From positions 357,459-421,458 of the forward strand of contig NZ_LR701493.1 in assembly GCF_902498785.1 (NCBI RefSeq): a stretch of 64,000 nt of DNA, given 5' to 3'. The notes beneath the pieces are model-generated. The model had not been told where the DNA came from. It was given only the letters and a program-made list of their open reading frames with translations, and made no database searches. This DNA comes from Sphingomonas sp. EC-HK361 (lineage in GTDB: Bacteria > Pseudomonadota > Alphaproteobacteria > Sphingomonadales > Sphingomonadaceae). Positions 8,860 to 19,981 of the stretch are shown piece after piece; positions within the stretch are counted from its first letter, which is position 1, and every line of letters begins with the position of its first letter. Position numbers and translations under genes: made by a program.

Positions 8860-10074
8860 ATGCATGCGCGCCAGCAAGATGTCGAACGGAGCCGGGCCGG
8901 CACGGCGCTCCCCGCACTCGTCGCGCTCGCGCTGTTTGCCGCCTGTGCGCTGTGGATCGCGGCGAAGATGGCGTTTCCGTCGACCTATGACGAGCTCCAG
9001 CATCTGTCGGTGGTCGAGGCGCAGCGCGAGGCGCCGCAGCTGTTCGCGGATGCGCGCGACTACCGTGTGCTCGATGCCCGCGACCCATCGCGGTGGAGCG
9101 CAAAAGCGAACTACATCAACCACCCATCGCTCTATTATCTGCTGATGGCCCCGCTTCGCGCGGCGACGCCGAGCATCCTCGCGCTGCGGCTGGCGAACGT
9201 CGCGCTGGCGCTGATGGCGCTCGCGATCCTGCTGTGGGCGGCGCTCCCGCGCCTTGCGCCGGCGGCACGCTGGCCGTTCGCGATCCTTGCCGGGGCCTTT
9301 CCCAAGGCGGCCGTCATCGCCGGCATGGTCAACAACGACAATCTCGCCGCGCTCGCCGCGTCGATGGTGTTTGCCGGCCTCGTCGGGGCGCCGGGCGCGG
9401 CGTGGTGGATCGCGATCGGGCTGGCGCTTGCCGGCTGGTCGAAACTGACCGCACTGATCGCGCTCGGCGCGGTCGCCGGGGTCCACCTGATACTCCGGAT
9501 GAAAGCAGGACCGCGGTCGATGGGGTCGCGCGCACTCGTGCCGATCGCCATCGGCGCGGCGATCGGTGCGCTGCCCTATCTCGTCACCTGGTGGCACACC
9601 GGCGCGCTGCTCTACGTCAACGACGCCGCCTTCTTCGTGCCGCCGGCGCTGCGTCCGCTGTTCCACCCTGCGGACTTCACCAGCGCCTTTCTCCGCGCCT
9701 TGGTGATGAAATGGCCGGCAGCGGAGAGCCACCTGCCCTTCCCGCTCGCGCTCGCCGTGCTCGGCCTCCCGCTCCTGCTCACCGCCGTCGCAGCCACCCG
9801 GCGCGATCCGGCGCGCCTCGTTGCCACCGCATATCTTGCCGGGACCGCGATCCTGCTCGTCATCCATTTGTGGTTCGCATGGTCCGCCTATCGGCGGATC
9901 GGCGACCTGACGATCGCGCAGCCGCGCTATTACGGGGTGCTGTGGCCGGGGATCGCACTCGGCGCCGCGGCTGCGCTTGGCCGGACGCCGCGCGCCGTGC
10001 GCGTGATCGCGCTCATGCTCTGTCTGATCCCGACCGTTCTCGGCGTGGTCGTGCTTTCGGGACTCGGATTCTAG
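8860..10074 (+). CDS. Polytopic membrane protein, GT-C glycosyltransferase-like
   Basis: 404 aa with about nine hydrophobic segments. After the first membrane segment lies a loop with YDELQHL and later NYINHPSLYYLL, the pattern of an acidic first loop and H-P-P/S-L-Y motif seen in GT-C (ArnT/PMT-like) and DUF2142-like lipid-linked-sugar glycosyltransferases. This suggests transfer of a sugar from a polyprenyl carrier on the periplasmic face. No partner glycan genes are nearby, so the acceptor is unknown. It is divergent from the secreted protein gene and convergent with mutS (9-base gap). Confidence 0.62.
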   Translation: MHARQQDVERSRAGTALPALVALALFAACALWIAAKMAFPSTYDELQHLSVVEAQREAPQLFADARDYRVLDARDPSRWSAKANYINHPSLYYLLMAPLRAATPSILALRLANVALALMALAILLWAALPRLAPAARWPFAILAGAFPKAAVIAGMVNNDNLAALAASMVFAGLVGAPGAAWWIAIGLALAGWSKLTALIALGAVAGVHLILRMKAGPRSMGSRALVPIAIGAAIGALPYLVTWWHTGALLYVNDAAFFVPPALRPLFHPADFTSAFLRALVMKWPAAESHLPFPLALAVLGLPLLLTAVAATRRDPARLVATAYLAGTAILLVIHLWFAWSAYRRIGDLTIAQPRYYGVLWPGIALGAAAALGRTPRAVRVIALMLCLIPTVLGVVVLSGLGF

Positions 10075-10083
10075 AGGATTGCG

Positions 10084-12687
10084 CTATCCCTCCCGCGCGA
10101 GCGCCTTCAGCCGGTAGAGCGTGTCGAGCGCATCGCGCGGGGTGAGACTGTCGATATCGAGAACCTCGACCTCGCGGCGAATCGCATCGCACTGCTCCTC
10201 CTCCGCCTCCGCGGCGGCCGCGAACAGCGGCAAATCGTCGAGCCCCGCCGCGAGCCCGCCGGTCTTCGCGCGCCCCGCCTCGAGCTTCGCGAGCACCGCC
10301 TTCGCCCGCGCGACGGTCGCGGGCGCCATCCCGGCCAGACGGGCGACGGCGAGGCCGTAGCTGCGGTCGGCGGGGCCATCCGCCAGCTCGTGGAGCAACA
10401 CCAGCTCGCCCTTCCACTCGCGGGCGCGGACATGATGCAGCGTCAGCGCATCGCACCGTTCCGCCAGCCGCGTCAGCTCGTGATAATGCGTCGCGAAGAG
10501 GCAGCGGCAGCGATTTTCGTCGTGGATCGATTCGACGACCGCCCATGCAATGGCGAGCCCGTCATAGGTCGAGGTACCGCGCCCGACCTCGTCGAGGATG
10601 ACGAACGACCGCGGCGTCGCCTGCGCCAGGATCGCCGCCGTCTCGACCATCTCGACCATGAAGGTGGAGCGCCCGCGCGCGAGGTTATCGGAGGCGCCGA
10701 CGCGGCTGAACAGCCGATCGACCAGCCCCAGCCGCACGGCGGTCGCGGGCACGTAGCTGCCCGCCTGCGCAAGCACCGCGATGAGCGCGTTCTGCCGCAG
10801 GAAGGTCGACTTGCCGCCCATGTTCGGCCCCGTCACAAGCCAGAGCCGCGACTCCTCGGTCAGCACGCAGTCGTTCGCGACGAAGCGGTCGCCCGCGCGC
10901 GCCACGGCCGCCTCGACGACGGGATGGCGCCCGCCCGTCACCTCGAAACAGAGGTGATCGACGAGCGCGGGGCGCGACCAGCCGCCCTCGACCGCACGCT
11001 CCGCCAGCGCCGAGGCGACGTCGAGCCGCGCGAGCGCGTCCGCGGTCGCCGCGATCGCTTCGCGGCTGGCGAGCGCCAGCGCGGTCAGGTCCTCCAGATG
11101 CGCGGCCTCGGCGGCGATGGCGTGCGCGCCGGCCTGCGTCACTTTCACCGCGACCTCATGAAGCGCGGGCGCATTGAAACGAACGACGCCGGCGAGCGTC
11201 TGGCGATGGATGAAGCCGCTATCCGCCGCCATCAGCGCGTCCGCTGCCTTTGCCGGCACCTCGATATGATAGCCGAGGACGCCGTTGTGGCGGATCTTGA
11301 GCGCCTGCGTGCCGGTCTGTGCGCGGAACTCCGCCTCCAGCGCGGCAATCGCACGGCGGCCGCCCGCGCCGGCATCGCGCAGGTCGTCGAGCGAGGCGTC
11401 ATAGCCCTCCGCCACATAACCGCCATTCGCGGCATCGATCGGCGGCGTCGCGACCAGCGCGCGTTTGAGCAGATCGATGAGCGCGCCGTGTCCGCGCAGG
11501 TGCGGCGCGAGATCACGCAGCAACGGCGGGGCGGCATCGATGCCCGCTAGCCGCTCGTCGAGCAGCCACGCGCCGTCCAGCCCGTCGCGCAACTGGCCGA
11601 GGTCGCGCGGGCTCCCCCGCCCTACCGCGATCCGCCCGAGCGCGCGGCCGATATCGGGCAGCGCGCGCAGATTTCCCCGCAGCGCATCGCGCAACGCAGC
11701 ATCGTCGTGGAAGAGCGCGACGAGATCGAACCGCGCCTCGATCCCCGCGCGGTCCATGAGCGGTGCACCGATGTCGGCGGCGAGCAGTCGCGCGCCGGCG
11801 CCAGTGACGGTCCGGTCGACCGCATCGAGCAGCGATCCCTTGCGCTGCCCGCTCGCCGTCTGGGTCAGTTCCAGGCTTTCGCGCGTCGCGGCGTCGATCG
11901 CCATCGTCTGCGCAGCACTGGTGACACGCGGCGGGCGAAGGAAGGGCAGCGCCCCCTTTGCGGTGTGTTCCAGATACGCGACCAGTCCGCCCGCCGCCGA
12001 CAGGGCCGCACGCCCGAATTGCCCGAAGCCGTCAAGCGTCGCAACGCTATAGAGCCGCTTCAGCCGCGCCTCGCCAGCGCCGCTGTCGAACTCCCCGCGC
12101 GGACGCAGCGTCGTCGCTGCATCGGCGTGATCGCTCGCCTCCGACGCGACGACCTCGGCTGCCGCAAGCCGTGCAAGCTCGGCGCCGAGGGCCGCGCTCG
12201 CAACCTCGACGATCTCGAACCGTCCGGTCGAAACGTCGGCGGCGGCGACCGCGATCTCGCCGCCGGCTTCCCCGATCGCGACGCACCAATTGTCGGCCCG
12301 CGCATCGAGCAGCGCTTCTTCGGTCAGTGTCCCTGCGGTAACGAAGCGGACGATCGCGCGCCCAACGAGCGCCTTCGACCCGCGCGCCTTCTTTGCCTGT
12401 TCGGGGCTTTCGGTCTGCTCGGCGATTGCGACACGGTGTCCCGCCTTGATAAGCCGCTGGAGATACGCGGTCGCGGCGTGGACGGGGACGCCGCACATCG
12501 GGATCTTCGTGCCCTCATGCTCGCCCCGCGCGGTCAGCGCGATGTCGAGCACCGCGCTCGCGATTCTGGCATCGTCGAAGAACAGCTCGAAGAAATCGCC
12601 CATCCGGTAGAAGAGTAGGCAATCCTCGGCCTCCGCCTTCAGCGCGAGATACTGCGCCATCATCGGGGTCGGGGCGGCGGTCGTCAT
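10084..12687 (-). CDS. mutS: DNA mismatch repair protein MutS
   Basis: 867 aa, normal for MutS1. N-terminal mismatch-binding domain has FYRMGDFFELFFDDA, containing the Phe-x-Glu (FFELF) mismatch-wedge. The C-terminal ABC-type ATPase carries Walker A GPNMGGKST (near residue 618) and the signature/Walker B segment DEVGRGTSTYDGLAIAW (near 695). MutS dimers recognise base mismatches and small loops and recruit MutL. ATG start is followed by PTPMMAQYLALKAEAEDC, the usual family start. It is divergent from the ogt/maeB region. Confidence 0.97.
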   Translation of the reverse strand: MTTAAPTPMMAQYLALKAEAEDCLLFYRMGDFFELFFDDARIASAVLDIALTARGEHEGTKIPMCGVPVHAATAYLQRLIKAGHRVAIAEQTESPEQAKKARGSKALVGRAIVRFVTAGTLTEEALLDARADNWCVAIGEAGGEIAVAAADVSTGRFEIVEVASAALGAELARLAAAEVVASEASDHADAATTLRPRGEFDSGAGEARLKRLYSVATLDGFGQFGRAALSAAGGLVAYLEHTAKGALPFLRPPRVTSAAQTMAIDAATRESLELTQTASGQRKGSLLDAVDRTVTGAGARLLAADIGAPLMDRAGIEARFDLVALFHDDAALRDALRGNLRALPDIGRALGRIAVGRGSPRDLGQLRDGLDGAWLLDERLAGIDAAPPLLRDLAPHLRGHGALIDLLKRALVATPPIDAANGGYVAEGYDASLDDLRDAGAGGRRAIAALEAEFRAQTGTQALKIRHNGVLGYHIEVPAKAADALMAADSGFIHRQTLAGVVRFNAPALHEVAVKVTQAGAHAIAAEAAHLEDLTALALASREAIAATADALARLDVASALAERAVEGGWSRPALVDHLCFEVTGGRHPVVEAAVARAGDRFVANDCVLTEESRLWLVTGPNMGGKSTFLRQNALIAVLAQAGSYVPATAVRLGLVDRLFSRVGASDNLARGRSTFMVEMVETAAILAQATPRSFVILDEVGRGTSTYDGLAIAWAVVESIHDENRCRCLFATHYHELTRLAERCDALTLHHVRAREWKGELVLLHELADGPADRSYGLAVARLAGMAPATVARAKAVLAKLEAGRAKTGGLAAGLDDLPLFAAAAEAEEEQCDAIRREVEVLDIDSLTPRDALDTLYRLKALAREG

Positions 12688-12810
12688 CGCCGATGCGATA
12701 GAGGGAGCGCGACGCGCGCGTAAAGCGCTTTGACCGCAAGCCGCGAGATGTGTCGAGCTCTGCTACACGGTAGAGAGCCACTCATCACCCGGAACCGTTC
12801 GGTTCGAGCA

Positions 12811-12890
12811 GCTTCGAGCGAAGTCGAGAAGCGTCAGTCGAGAACCCTTCTCGACTATGATCTCGGCTTCGCTCGATCTCCGCTCGAAGC
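12811..12890. repeat. REP-like intergenic palindromic element
   Basis: The stretch GCTTCGAGCGAAGTCGAGAAG (12811-12831) is followed by its imperfect reverse complement, CTTCTCGAC (12848-12856) and CTTCGCTCGA (12867-12876), then CGCTCGAAGC (12881-12890). The halves are interrupted by short insertions. It sits in the 261-base gap between mutS and ogt, where no gene is seen. Such CTTCTCGACTTCGCTCGAAG-type palindromes recur between genes in sphingomonad genomes as I recall them; copy number was not checked. Confidence 0.6.
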
Positions 12891-12948
12891 AAAAGGGATT
12901 CAGTCAGACTGGATCACACCAGGAAAACGGCAGCACGGAGAACCGACC

Positions 12949-13443
12949 ATGACCCTCGCAAGCAAGACCATGCCCTCGCCCGTCGGCACGCTCACCCTCG
13001 TGGCGAGCGACGCCGGCCTCGTCGCGATCCTGTGGGCGGACGACGATCCGTCGCGCGTCCGGCTCGGCGTGGTGACGCCCGTCGCGTCGCACCCGATCCT
13101 CGATGCGGTGGAGGGACAGCTCGCCGAGTATTTTGCGGGCAAGCGGACGACGTTCGATGCGCCGCTCGATCCGCGCGGCACCGAGTTCCAGAAGAGCGTC
13201 TGGCGCGCGCTGTGCGCCATCCCGTTCGGCGAGACGCGCAGCTATGCCGAGATCGCGCGCGCGGTCGGCCGTCCCACCGCAACTCGCGCAGTCGGCGCGG
13301 CGAACGGGCGAAACCCCATTTCGATCATCGCGCCGTGCCACCGCGTGATCGGATCGAACGGGGCGCTGACCGGCTTCGCCGGCGGGCTTGCGGCGAAGGA
13401 CTATCTGCTCGGGCACGAGCGCGCGGTCGCTACGGCACGCTAG
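12949..13443 (+). CDS. ogt: Methylated-DNA--[protein]-cysteine S-methyltransferase
   Basis: 164 aa. The C-terminal DNA-binding/active-site domain has RAVGAANGRNPISIIAPCHRV, with the acceptor Cys in PCHRV, and the preceding FGETRSYAEIA helix. The short N-terminal domain is typical of Ogt rather than Ada. The protein removes O6-alkyl groups from guanine to its own cysteine in a suicide reaction. The ATG at 12949 was chosen because it gives a normal-length N-terminal domain starting MTLASKTMPSPVGTLTL; the frame is open further upstream through a repeat element. A second, divergent paralogue is at 56127-56594. Confidence 0.93.
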   Translation: MTLASKTMPSPVGTLTLVASDAGLVAILWADDDPSRVRLGVVTPVASHPILDAVEGQLAEYFAGKRTTFDAPLDPRGTEFQKSVWRALCAIPFGETRSYAEIARAVGRPTATRAVGAANGRNPISIIAPCHRVIGSNGALTGFAGGLAAKDYLLGHERAVATAR

Positions 13444-13503
13444 CGCCGCCCGAATCATTCCCGGCGTTTTCATTCGCGGCGCACTTGCCTAAAGCCTTGC
13501 GGC

Positions 13504-15783
<2,280 letters not shown>

Positions 15784-15797
15784 CGCGCTCAGTAATT

Positions 15798-15878
15798 CGT
15801 CACCCCGGACTTGATCCGGAGTCCCGCTGCCTTGAGCCGGCAGACGAAGCGGGACCCCGGCTGGGGGCCGGGGTGACG
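15798..15878. repeat. Intergenic palindrome (CGTCACCCCGG repeat type)
   Basis: Outer arms CGTCACCCCGG (15798-15808) and CCGGGGTGACG (15868-15878) are perfect complements. Inner arms GTCCCGCT (15821-15828) and AGCGGGAC (15848-15855) are also complementary, so the whole 81 bases can fold as a nested hairpin. It lies in the 258-base gap after maeB. The sequence resembles the common alphaproteobacterial CGTCACCCCGGACTTGATCCGG intergenic repeat. It may also help end maeB transcription, but there is no T-run. Confidence 0.7.
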
Positions 15879-16041
15879 GGTTGGGGAATGCAAGGATCAC
15901 TCCGGCAAAGCTGAACAACACTCGCCCCACCGCCAGATTTTGCGACAATTTCATGCGGTTCACGGCACAGCTTCGCGACAGCTGCGTTCCACATTGCTCT
16001 CACAGGCCCGGTCAGGGCTGCGTATCCAGAGGAGTGAACCC

Positions 16042-16362
16042 ATGAAGACCATGACCAAGCTGATCGCAGGCCTCGGCCTTGCCGCCGCGATCGTCCCCAG
16101 CATGGCATCCGCCGCGCCGTGGCAGTCGATCAACCAGCGTCAGGCGAACCTGAACGTGCGCATCGACCAGGGCATCCGCTCCGGCGCGCTGACCCGGCCC
16201 GAGGCTATCCGCCTGCGCGCGCAGATGCGCGACGTGGCCAACCTGGAATATCGCTACAAGCGCAATGGCCTGACGCTGGCCGAGCGCCGCGACCTCGACC
16301 GCCGCTTCAACGCGATCAGCGCGCGCGTCTACACCAACAAGCACGACCGTCAGTATCGCTGA
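16042..16362 (+). CDS. Small exported hypothetical protein
   Basis: 106 aa. MKTMTKLIAGLGLAAAIVPSMASA is a Sec signal peptide cleaved after ASA. The ~82-residue mature protein is helical and charged, with WQSINQRQANLNVRIDQG, TRPEAIRLRAQ and LTLAERRDLDRRFN, suggesting two or three helices. The start is fixed by a strong GAGGAG Shine-Dalgarno. A good intrinsic terminator follows, so it is a single-gene unit. Proteins of this size and pattern are common in sphingomonads; function unknown. Confidence 0.8.
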   Translation: MKTMTKLIAGLGLAAAIVPSMASAAPWQSINQRQANLNVRIDQGIRSGALTRPEAIRLRAQMRDVANLEYRYKRNGLTLAERRDLDRRFNAISARVYTNKHDRQYR

Positions 16363-16382
16363 TCCGATCTGACCGAGAACAT

Positions 16383-16417
16383 GGGGCTTCGCAGCGATGC
16401 GGGGCCCCTTTTCTTTT
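16383..16417 (+). terminator. Intrinsic terminator after small exported protein gene
   Basis: GGGGC (16383-16387) pairs with GCCCC (16404-16408); inside, CGCA-GCGA-TGCG forms a GNRA-capped hairpin. A TTTTCTTTT tract follows at 16409-16417. Confidence 0.8.
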
Positions 16418-16477
16418 GGCGTTGCAGGGGGATGCGGCGCGGCTTACGCCCCGTGACACACCTTTCGGAGCAGCCCC

Positions 16478-18397
16478 ATGCGTTTCGTCCTTGCCGCCTC
16501 CCTCGCCCTGACCTTCGCCAGCCCGGCGCTCGCCGACACGCTGCGCGGCTATGCGGGGCTCACGCTGTCGCCGCGCGGAGACCGGATCGCGGCGATCGAG
16601 ACGGCGCCCGGCGCCAAGCGCGCGGCCATCGTCGTCCGCGACGCGCGCAGCGGGCAGATCGTGCGCAGCATCGATCCGTGCGGCACGTGCAGCTATTCGG
16701 GGCTGACCTTCGCCCCCGACGGATCGCTGGCGTGGCTCGCGCGCGATCGTGCGGCGGGCACCGTCACGCTTTCGGTCGATTCAGCCGGCAAGCCGCACAC
16801 GATCGCGACGGTGAAGGGCATCGCGCAGGCGCCGCGCTTCTCGCCCGACGGCAGCCGGATCGCGCTGCTGGTCACGATCGGCGCGGCCAAGGAATCGGGC
16901 GCGGTGCAGGCGGGCGTCCGCCAAATCGGGGAGATTGGCGAGGCGAATGACGAGCAGCGGATCGCAGTATTCCCGGTGCGTGGTGCGGCGGTGTCCGCGG
17001 ATGCGGTAAAGCCGGTGTCGCCGGCCGATCGCTATGTCTACGAATATGACTGGACGCCCGACGGCCGCGGCTTCGTCGTCACGTCGGCGCTCGGCAATGG
17101 CGACGCGAACTGGTGGGTCGCGACCCTCGACGCCGTCGATGCCGCGACGGGCACCGTCCGCACGATCGCGCGGCCCGCGACCCAGATCAACTTCCCGCGC
17201 GTTTCGCCGGATGGCCGCACGGTCGCCTATATCGGCGGGCTGATGAGCGACTTCGGTTCGGTCGGCGGCGATGTGTGGACGGTGCCGTTCGCCGGCGGCA
17301 CGCCGGTCGATCGCACGCCGGGTTACAAGGCGAGCGTGACCTCGCTCGCCTGGACCAAGGCGGGGCTGCGCGGCACGACGCTGGCGGGCGCGAATACGAC
17401 GCTCGTCAGCTTCCCCGATCGCGGCGAGGGCCGCGTGCTGTGGGCGAAGCCGGTGTCGCTGTCCGCCGGCGACGGCCGCGTCGCGTGGAGCGCGGACGGT
17501 CGCATCGCCGCCGCGGTTTCGCAGGATTTCGAACACGCCCCCGCGATCCTTGCCGGCGCACCCGATGCGCTCGCACCGGTGACGCATGACAACGACACCG
17601 CGCGCCCGATCGTGACCGCGAAGAGCGTCACCTGGAAGAGCGGCGGCTATGACGTGCAGGGCTGGCTGCTCGCGCCGGTCGGGGCAGACCCGGCCAAGAA
17701 GGCGCCGATGATCGTCAACGTCCACGGCGGCCCCGCCGCCGCGAGCACGCCGGGCTTCATGACCGCCGACGGACAGGCGGCAGACTTCATCAACGCCGGC
17801 TATTATCTCTTCCTCCCCAACCCGCGCGGCAGCTACGGCCAGGGCGAGGCGTTCACCGCGGCGAACAAGCGCGATTTCGGCGGCGGCGACCTGAAGGACA
17901 TCCTTGCCGGTATCGACGCGGTGGAAAGGCAGGCGCCGGTCGATGACGCGCGGCTCGGCCTGACCGGCGGCAGCTATGGCGGGTTCATGGCGATGTGGGC
18001 GAACACCCAGACCAACCGCTTCAAGGCGATCGTCGCGGGCGCCGGCCTGTCGAACTGGGTCAGCTATTACGGCACCAACGGCATCAACACCTGGATGATC
18101 CCGTTCTTCGGCAAGTCGATGTACGACGATCCCGCGGCCTACGAGAAGGTCTCCGCGATCAACTATATCAAGCAGGCGCGAACCCCGACCTTCATCTATG
18201 TCGGCGAACGCGACATCGAAGTGCCGCCGACGCAGTCGATCGAATATTGGAACGCGCTGAAGTCCCAGAACGTGCCGACCAGCCTCGTCATCTACCCCGA
18301 TGAAGGCCACGGCATTCGCCAGCCGGACCATGTCGCCGATCTGCGCAAACGCCTGCTCGCCTGGTTCAATCGCTACCTGCAGCCCGCGGCGCATTAG
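16478..18397 (+). CDS. S9 family serine peptidase (dipeptidyl/acylaminoacyl peptidase-like)
   Basis: 639 aa. It starts with a Sec signal peptide (MRFVLAASLALTFASPALA). A beta-propeller of WD40-like/TolB-type repeats (for example LTFAPDGSLAWLA, FSPDGSRIALL, FPRVSPDGRTVAYIGG) fills residues ~25-390. The C-terminal alpha/beta-hydrolase domain has the nucleophile Ser in GGSYGGFM (about residue 497), Asp near 578 in GERDIEVPPTQS and His in DEGHGI (about 610). It should cleave short peptides in the periplasm. It is monocistronic between two small exported-protein genes. Confidence 0.93.
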   Translation: MRFVLAASLALTFASPALADTLRGYAGLTLSPRGDRIAAIETAPGAKRAAIVVRDARSGQIVRSIDPCGTCSYSGLTFAPDGSLAWLARDRAAGTVTLSVDSAGKPHTIATVKGIAQAPRFSPDGSRIALLVTIGAAKESGAVQAGVRQIGEIGEANDEQRIAVFPVRGAAVSADAVKPVSPADRYVYEYDWTPDGRGFVVTSALGNGDANWWVATLDAVDAATGTVRTIARPATQINFPRVSPDGRTVAYIGGLMSDFGSVGGDVWTVPFAGGTPVDRTPGYKASVTSLAWTKAGLRGTTLAGANTTLVSFPDRGEGRVLWAKPVSLSAGDGRVAWSADGRIAAAVSQDFEHAPAILAGAPDALAPVTHDNDTARPIVTAKSVTWKSGGYDVQGWLLAPVGADPAKKAPMIVNVHGGPAAASTPGFMTADGQAADFINAGYYLFLPNPRGSYGQGEAFTAANKRDFGGGDLKDILAGIDAVERQAPVDDARLGLTGGSYGGFMAMWANTQTNRFKAIVAGAGLSNWVSYYGTNGINTWMIPFFGKSMYDDPAAYEKVSAINYIKQARTPTFIYVGERDIEVPPTQSIEYWNALKSQNVPTSLVIYPDEGHGIRQPDHVADLRKRLLAWFNRYLQPAAH

Positions 18398-18459
18398 GGC
18401 CGACTGCAACCAAATACCGCGTCGATCATTACGCCTTCATCACGACAGGAGGGTTGGCG

Positions 18460-18870
18460 ATGAAGATGGTGGCGTTGGCGGCAGTCGCCGCGGCGACGTT
18501 GGTCGCAGGGTGCAATGACTATGGCCGGGGACCGGGCTACGCAGGTGACTATGGCTATGGTCGTTACGACTATAACCGGCCCGACCCGGCGTATAACGGC
18601 TATTATGCCGATCGCTATTACCGTGACGATGCCCGCTACCGGGAACGTCGCCTGGGCAACAATGACCGCGTGTATGTCGGCAATGACGGGCGCTATTACT
18701 GCCGCCGCAACGACGGCACGACGGGGCTGATCGTCGGCGGCATCGCGGGCGGCGCGCTGGGTGCTGCGATCGCACCGGGCGGCTCGGGTCTGCTCGGCGC
18801 GCTGATCGGCGGCGTCGCGGGTGCAGCAGGCGGTCAGGCGATCGACAAGAACAACGTACGCTGCCGGTAA
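18460..18870 (+). CDS. Glycine-zipper outer membrane lipoprotein
   Basis: 136 aa. The signal peptide ends in LVAGC, a lipobox with Cys20. A Tyr/Gly/Asp-rich middle (YGRGPGYAGDYGYGRYDYN) is followed by VYVGNDGRYYCRRNDGTTG and a glycine-zipper pair GGIAGGALGAAIAPGG/GGVAGAAGGQA, as in Rick_17kDa-type envelope proteins. ATG 18460 follows AGGAGGG with 6-base spacing; the alternative TTG at 18454 overlaps the Shine-Dalgarno and is rejected. It probably sits at the outer membrane; role unknown. Confidence 0.8.
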   Translation: MKMVALAAVAAATLVAGCNDYGRGPGYAGDYGYGRYDYNRPDPAYNGYYADRYYRDDARYRERRLGNNDRVYVGNDGRYYCRRNDGTTGLIVGGIAGGALGAAIAPGGSGLLGALIGGVAGAAGGQAIDKNNVRCR

Positions 18871-18892
18871 GGGTCGCGGGTCGGCGTCTGCC

Positions 18893-19894
18893 TCAGCGGA
18901 CGAACTGACCCGAATCCTTCCACCGGTCCAGAACCGGAGAATCGGGCAGTCGGTCGTCGCGTTCAGCGGCCAACGGCTGCCCGCTTTGCGTGTGCGCCGG
19001 CTGGATGACGGGCGCGGCGTAGGACGGTTCGGGCGTCTTCGCGACATGCACTGCGCTCGATACCGCTGCGACCGCGACGGGAATTGGCGCGGCGACCGGA
19101 CGCAGCGGGCCGGGCACCTGTTCGCCGCCACGATAGGGCTGGTGGAACGCCGCCGCCGTCCCCCAATAGCCCTTCCACCGATGAAAGAAGTGGGCGCCGA
19201 TCGCATCGGTCATCACCAGCGTCCGGTTCCACGCCGGGGTCACCGCAAAGGTGTGATAATGCGTCGCCAGGCCCACCGGCGCGAAGACCTGCCCGCCGAG
19301 CGCCGCGGCCGCGATCCGCAGCGCGCGCGCCCAGCCGGAGCGTGACGGCTCCCGCGCCATCGCGCCGTCACAGGCGAAGCTGAACTGGCATCCGGTGGGT
19401 TTGTTCGATCCCTGATAGACTACGCCGCACACCGTCGCGGGAAAGGCGGGGTGCCGCACCCGGTTCAGGACGACCTGGGCCACCGCACGCTGGCCGTCGT
19501 CCGATTCCGACGCGGCTTCGTAATAGATCGCCGCGGCGAGACACTCGAGCGCACGGCCGCGATCAAGCATCGTTGCCGGCCCGAACGCAAAGGGTTGCGC
19601 CGGTGTGATGCCGGTCGCGAAATCGGTCGGGACCGGCAGTGCCTTTGGCTCCGGCGGCAGCGCGATGGTGCCGGTCGTCCCTTGTGCGGGCGAGGCGAAC
19701 GGATCGATCGGCACCGCGGGCGCCACCTTGGCCGCGACGGGCGCCTGCTCGATCGCGAAGACCCGCAGCGCGGCGCTCGCCGAAACCCCGATCAACGCCA
19801 TCCCGAGCGCTACGGCGAGCACCACACGCCGCTGTCCGCCCCCGTGCGCGGCGACGGCACGACGTTCGGAAGGATGGCGCGCGGAATCGTTCAC
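18893..19894 (-). CDS. Cell wall hydrolase, SleB (Hydrolase_2) domain
   Basis: 333 aa. A short cytoplasmic N-terminus is followed by one membrane segment (VVLAVALGMALIGVSASAAL, about residues 24-43), a Pro/Ala-rich linker, then a SleB-type domain with CLAAAIYYEAASE (catalytic Glu in YYEA), GQRAVAQVVLNRVRHPAFP, CQFSFACDG and ATHYHTF. The ~70-residue C-terminal tail is low complexity. SleB-family enzymes are lytic amidase/transglycosylase-like peptidoglycan hydrolases. A smaller paralogue lies at 44992-45654. Confidence 0.87.
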   Translation of the reverse strand: MNDSARHPSERRAVAAHGGGQRRVVLAVALGMALIGVSASAALRVFAIEQAPVAAKVAPAVPIDPFASPAQGTTGTIALPPEPKALPVPTDFATGITPAQPFAFGPATMLDRGRALECLAAAIYYEAASESDDGQRAVAQVVLNRVRHPAFPATVCGVVYQGSNKPTGCQFSFACDGAMAREPSRSGWARALRIAAAALGGQVFAPVGLATHYHTFAVTPAWNRTLVMTDAIGAHFFHRWKGYWGTAAAFHQPYRGGEQVPGPLRPVAAPIPVAVAAVSSAVHVAKTPEPSYAAPVIQPAHTQSGQPLAAERDDRLPDSPVLDRWKDSGQFVR

Positions 19895-19981
19895 GCTTGC
19901 GCCCGTAGCGCACCAGCGGTGAAGATTCTCCCGCGCAATCGCCCCCGTCCCGCTGCGGGACGATCGCGCGGCGCGCTAACC

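Noticed and set aside
18454-18459. TTG start of the glycine-zipper lipoprotein
   Set aside because: It abuts the Shine-Dalgarno AGGAGGG; ATG 18460 has proper spacing.
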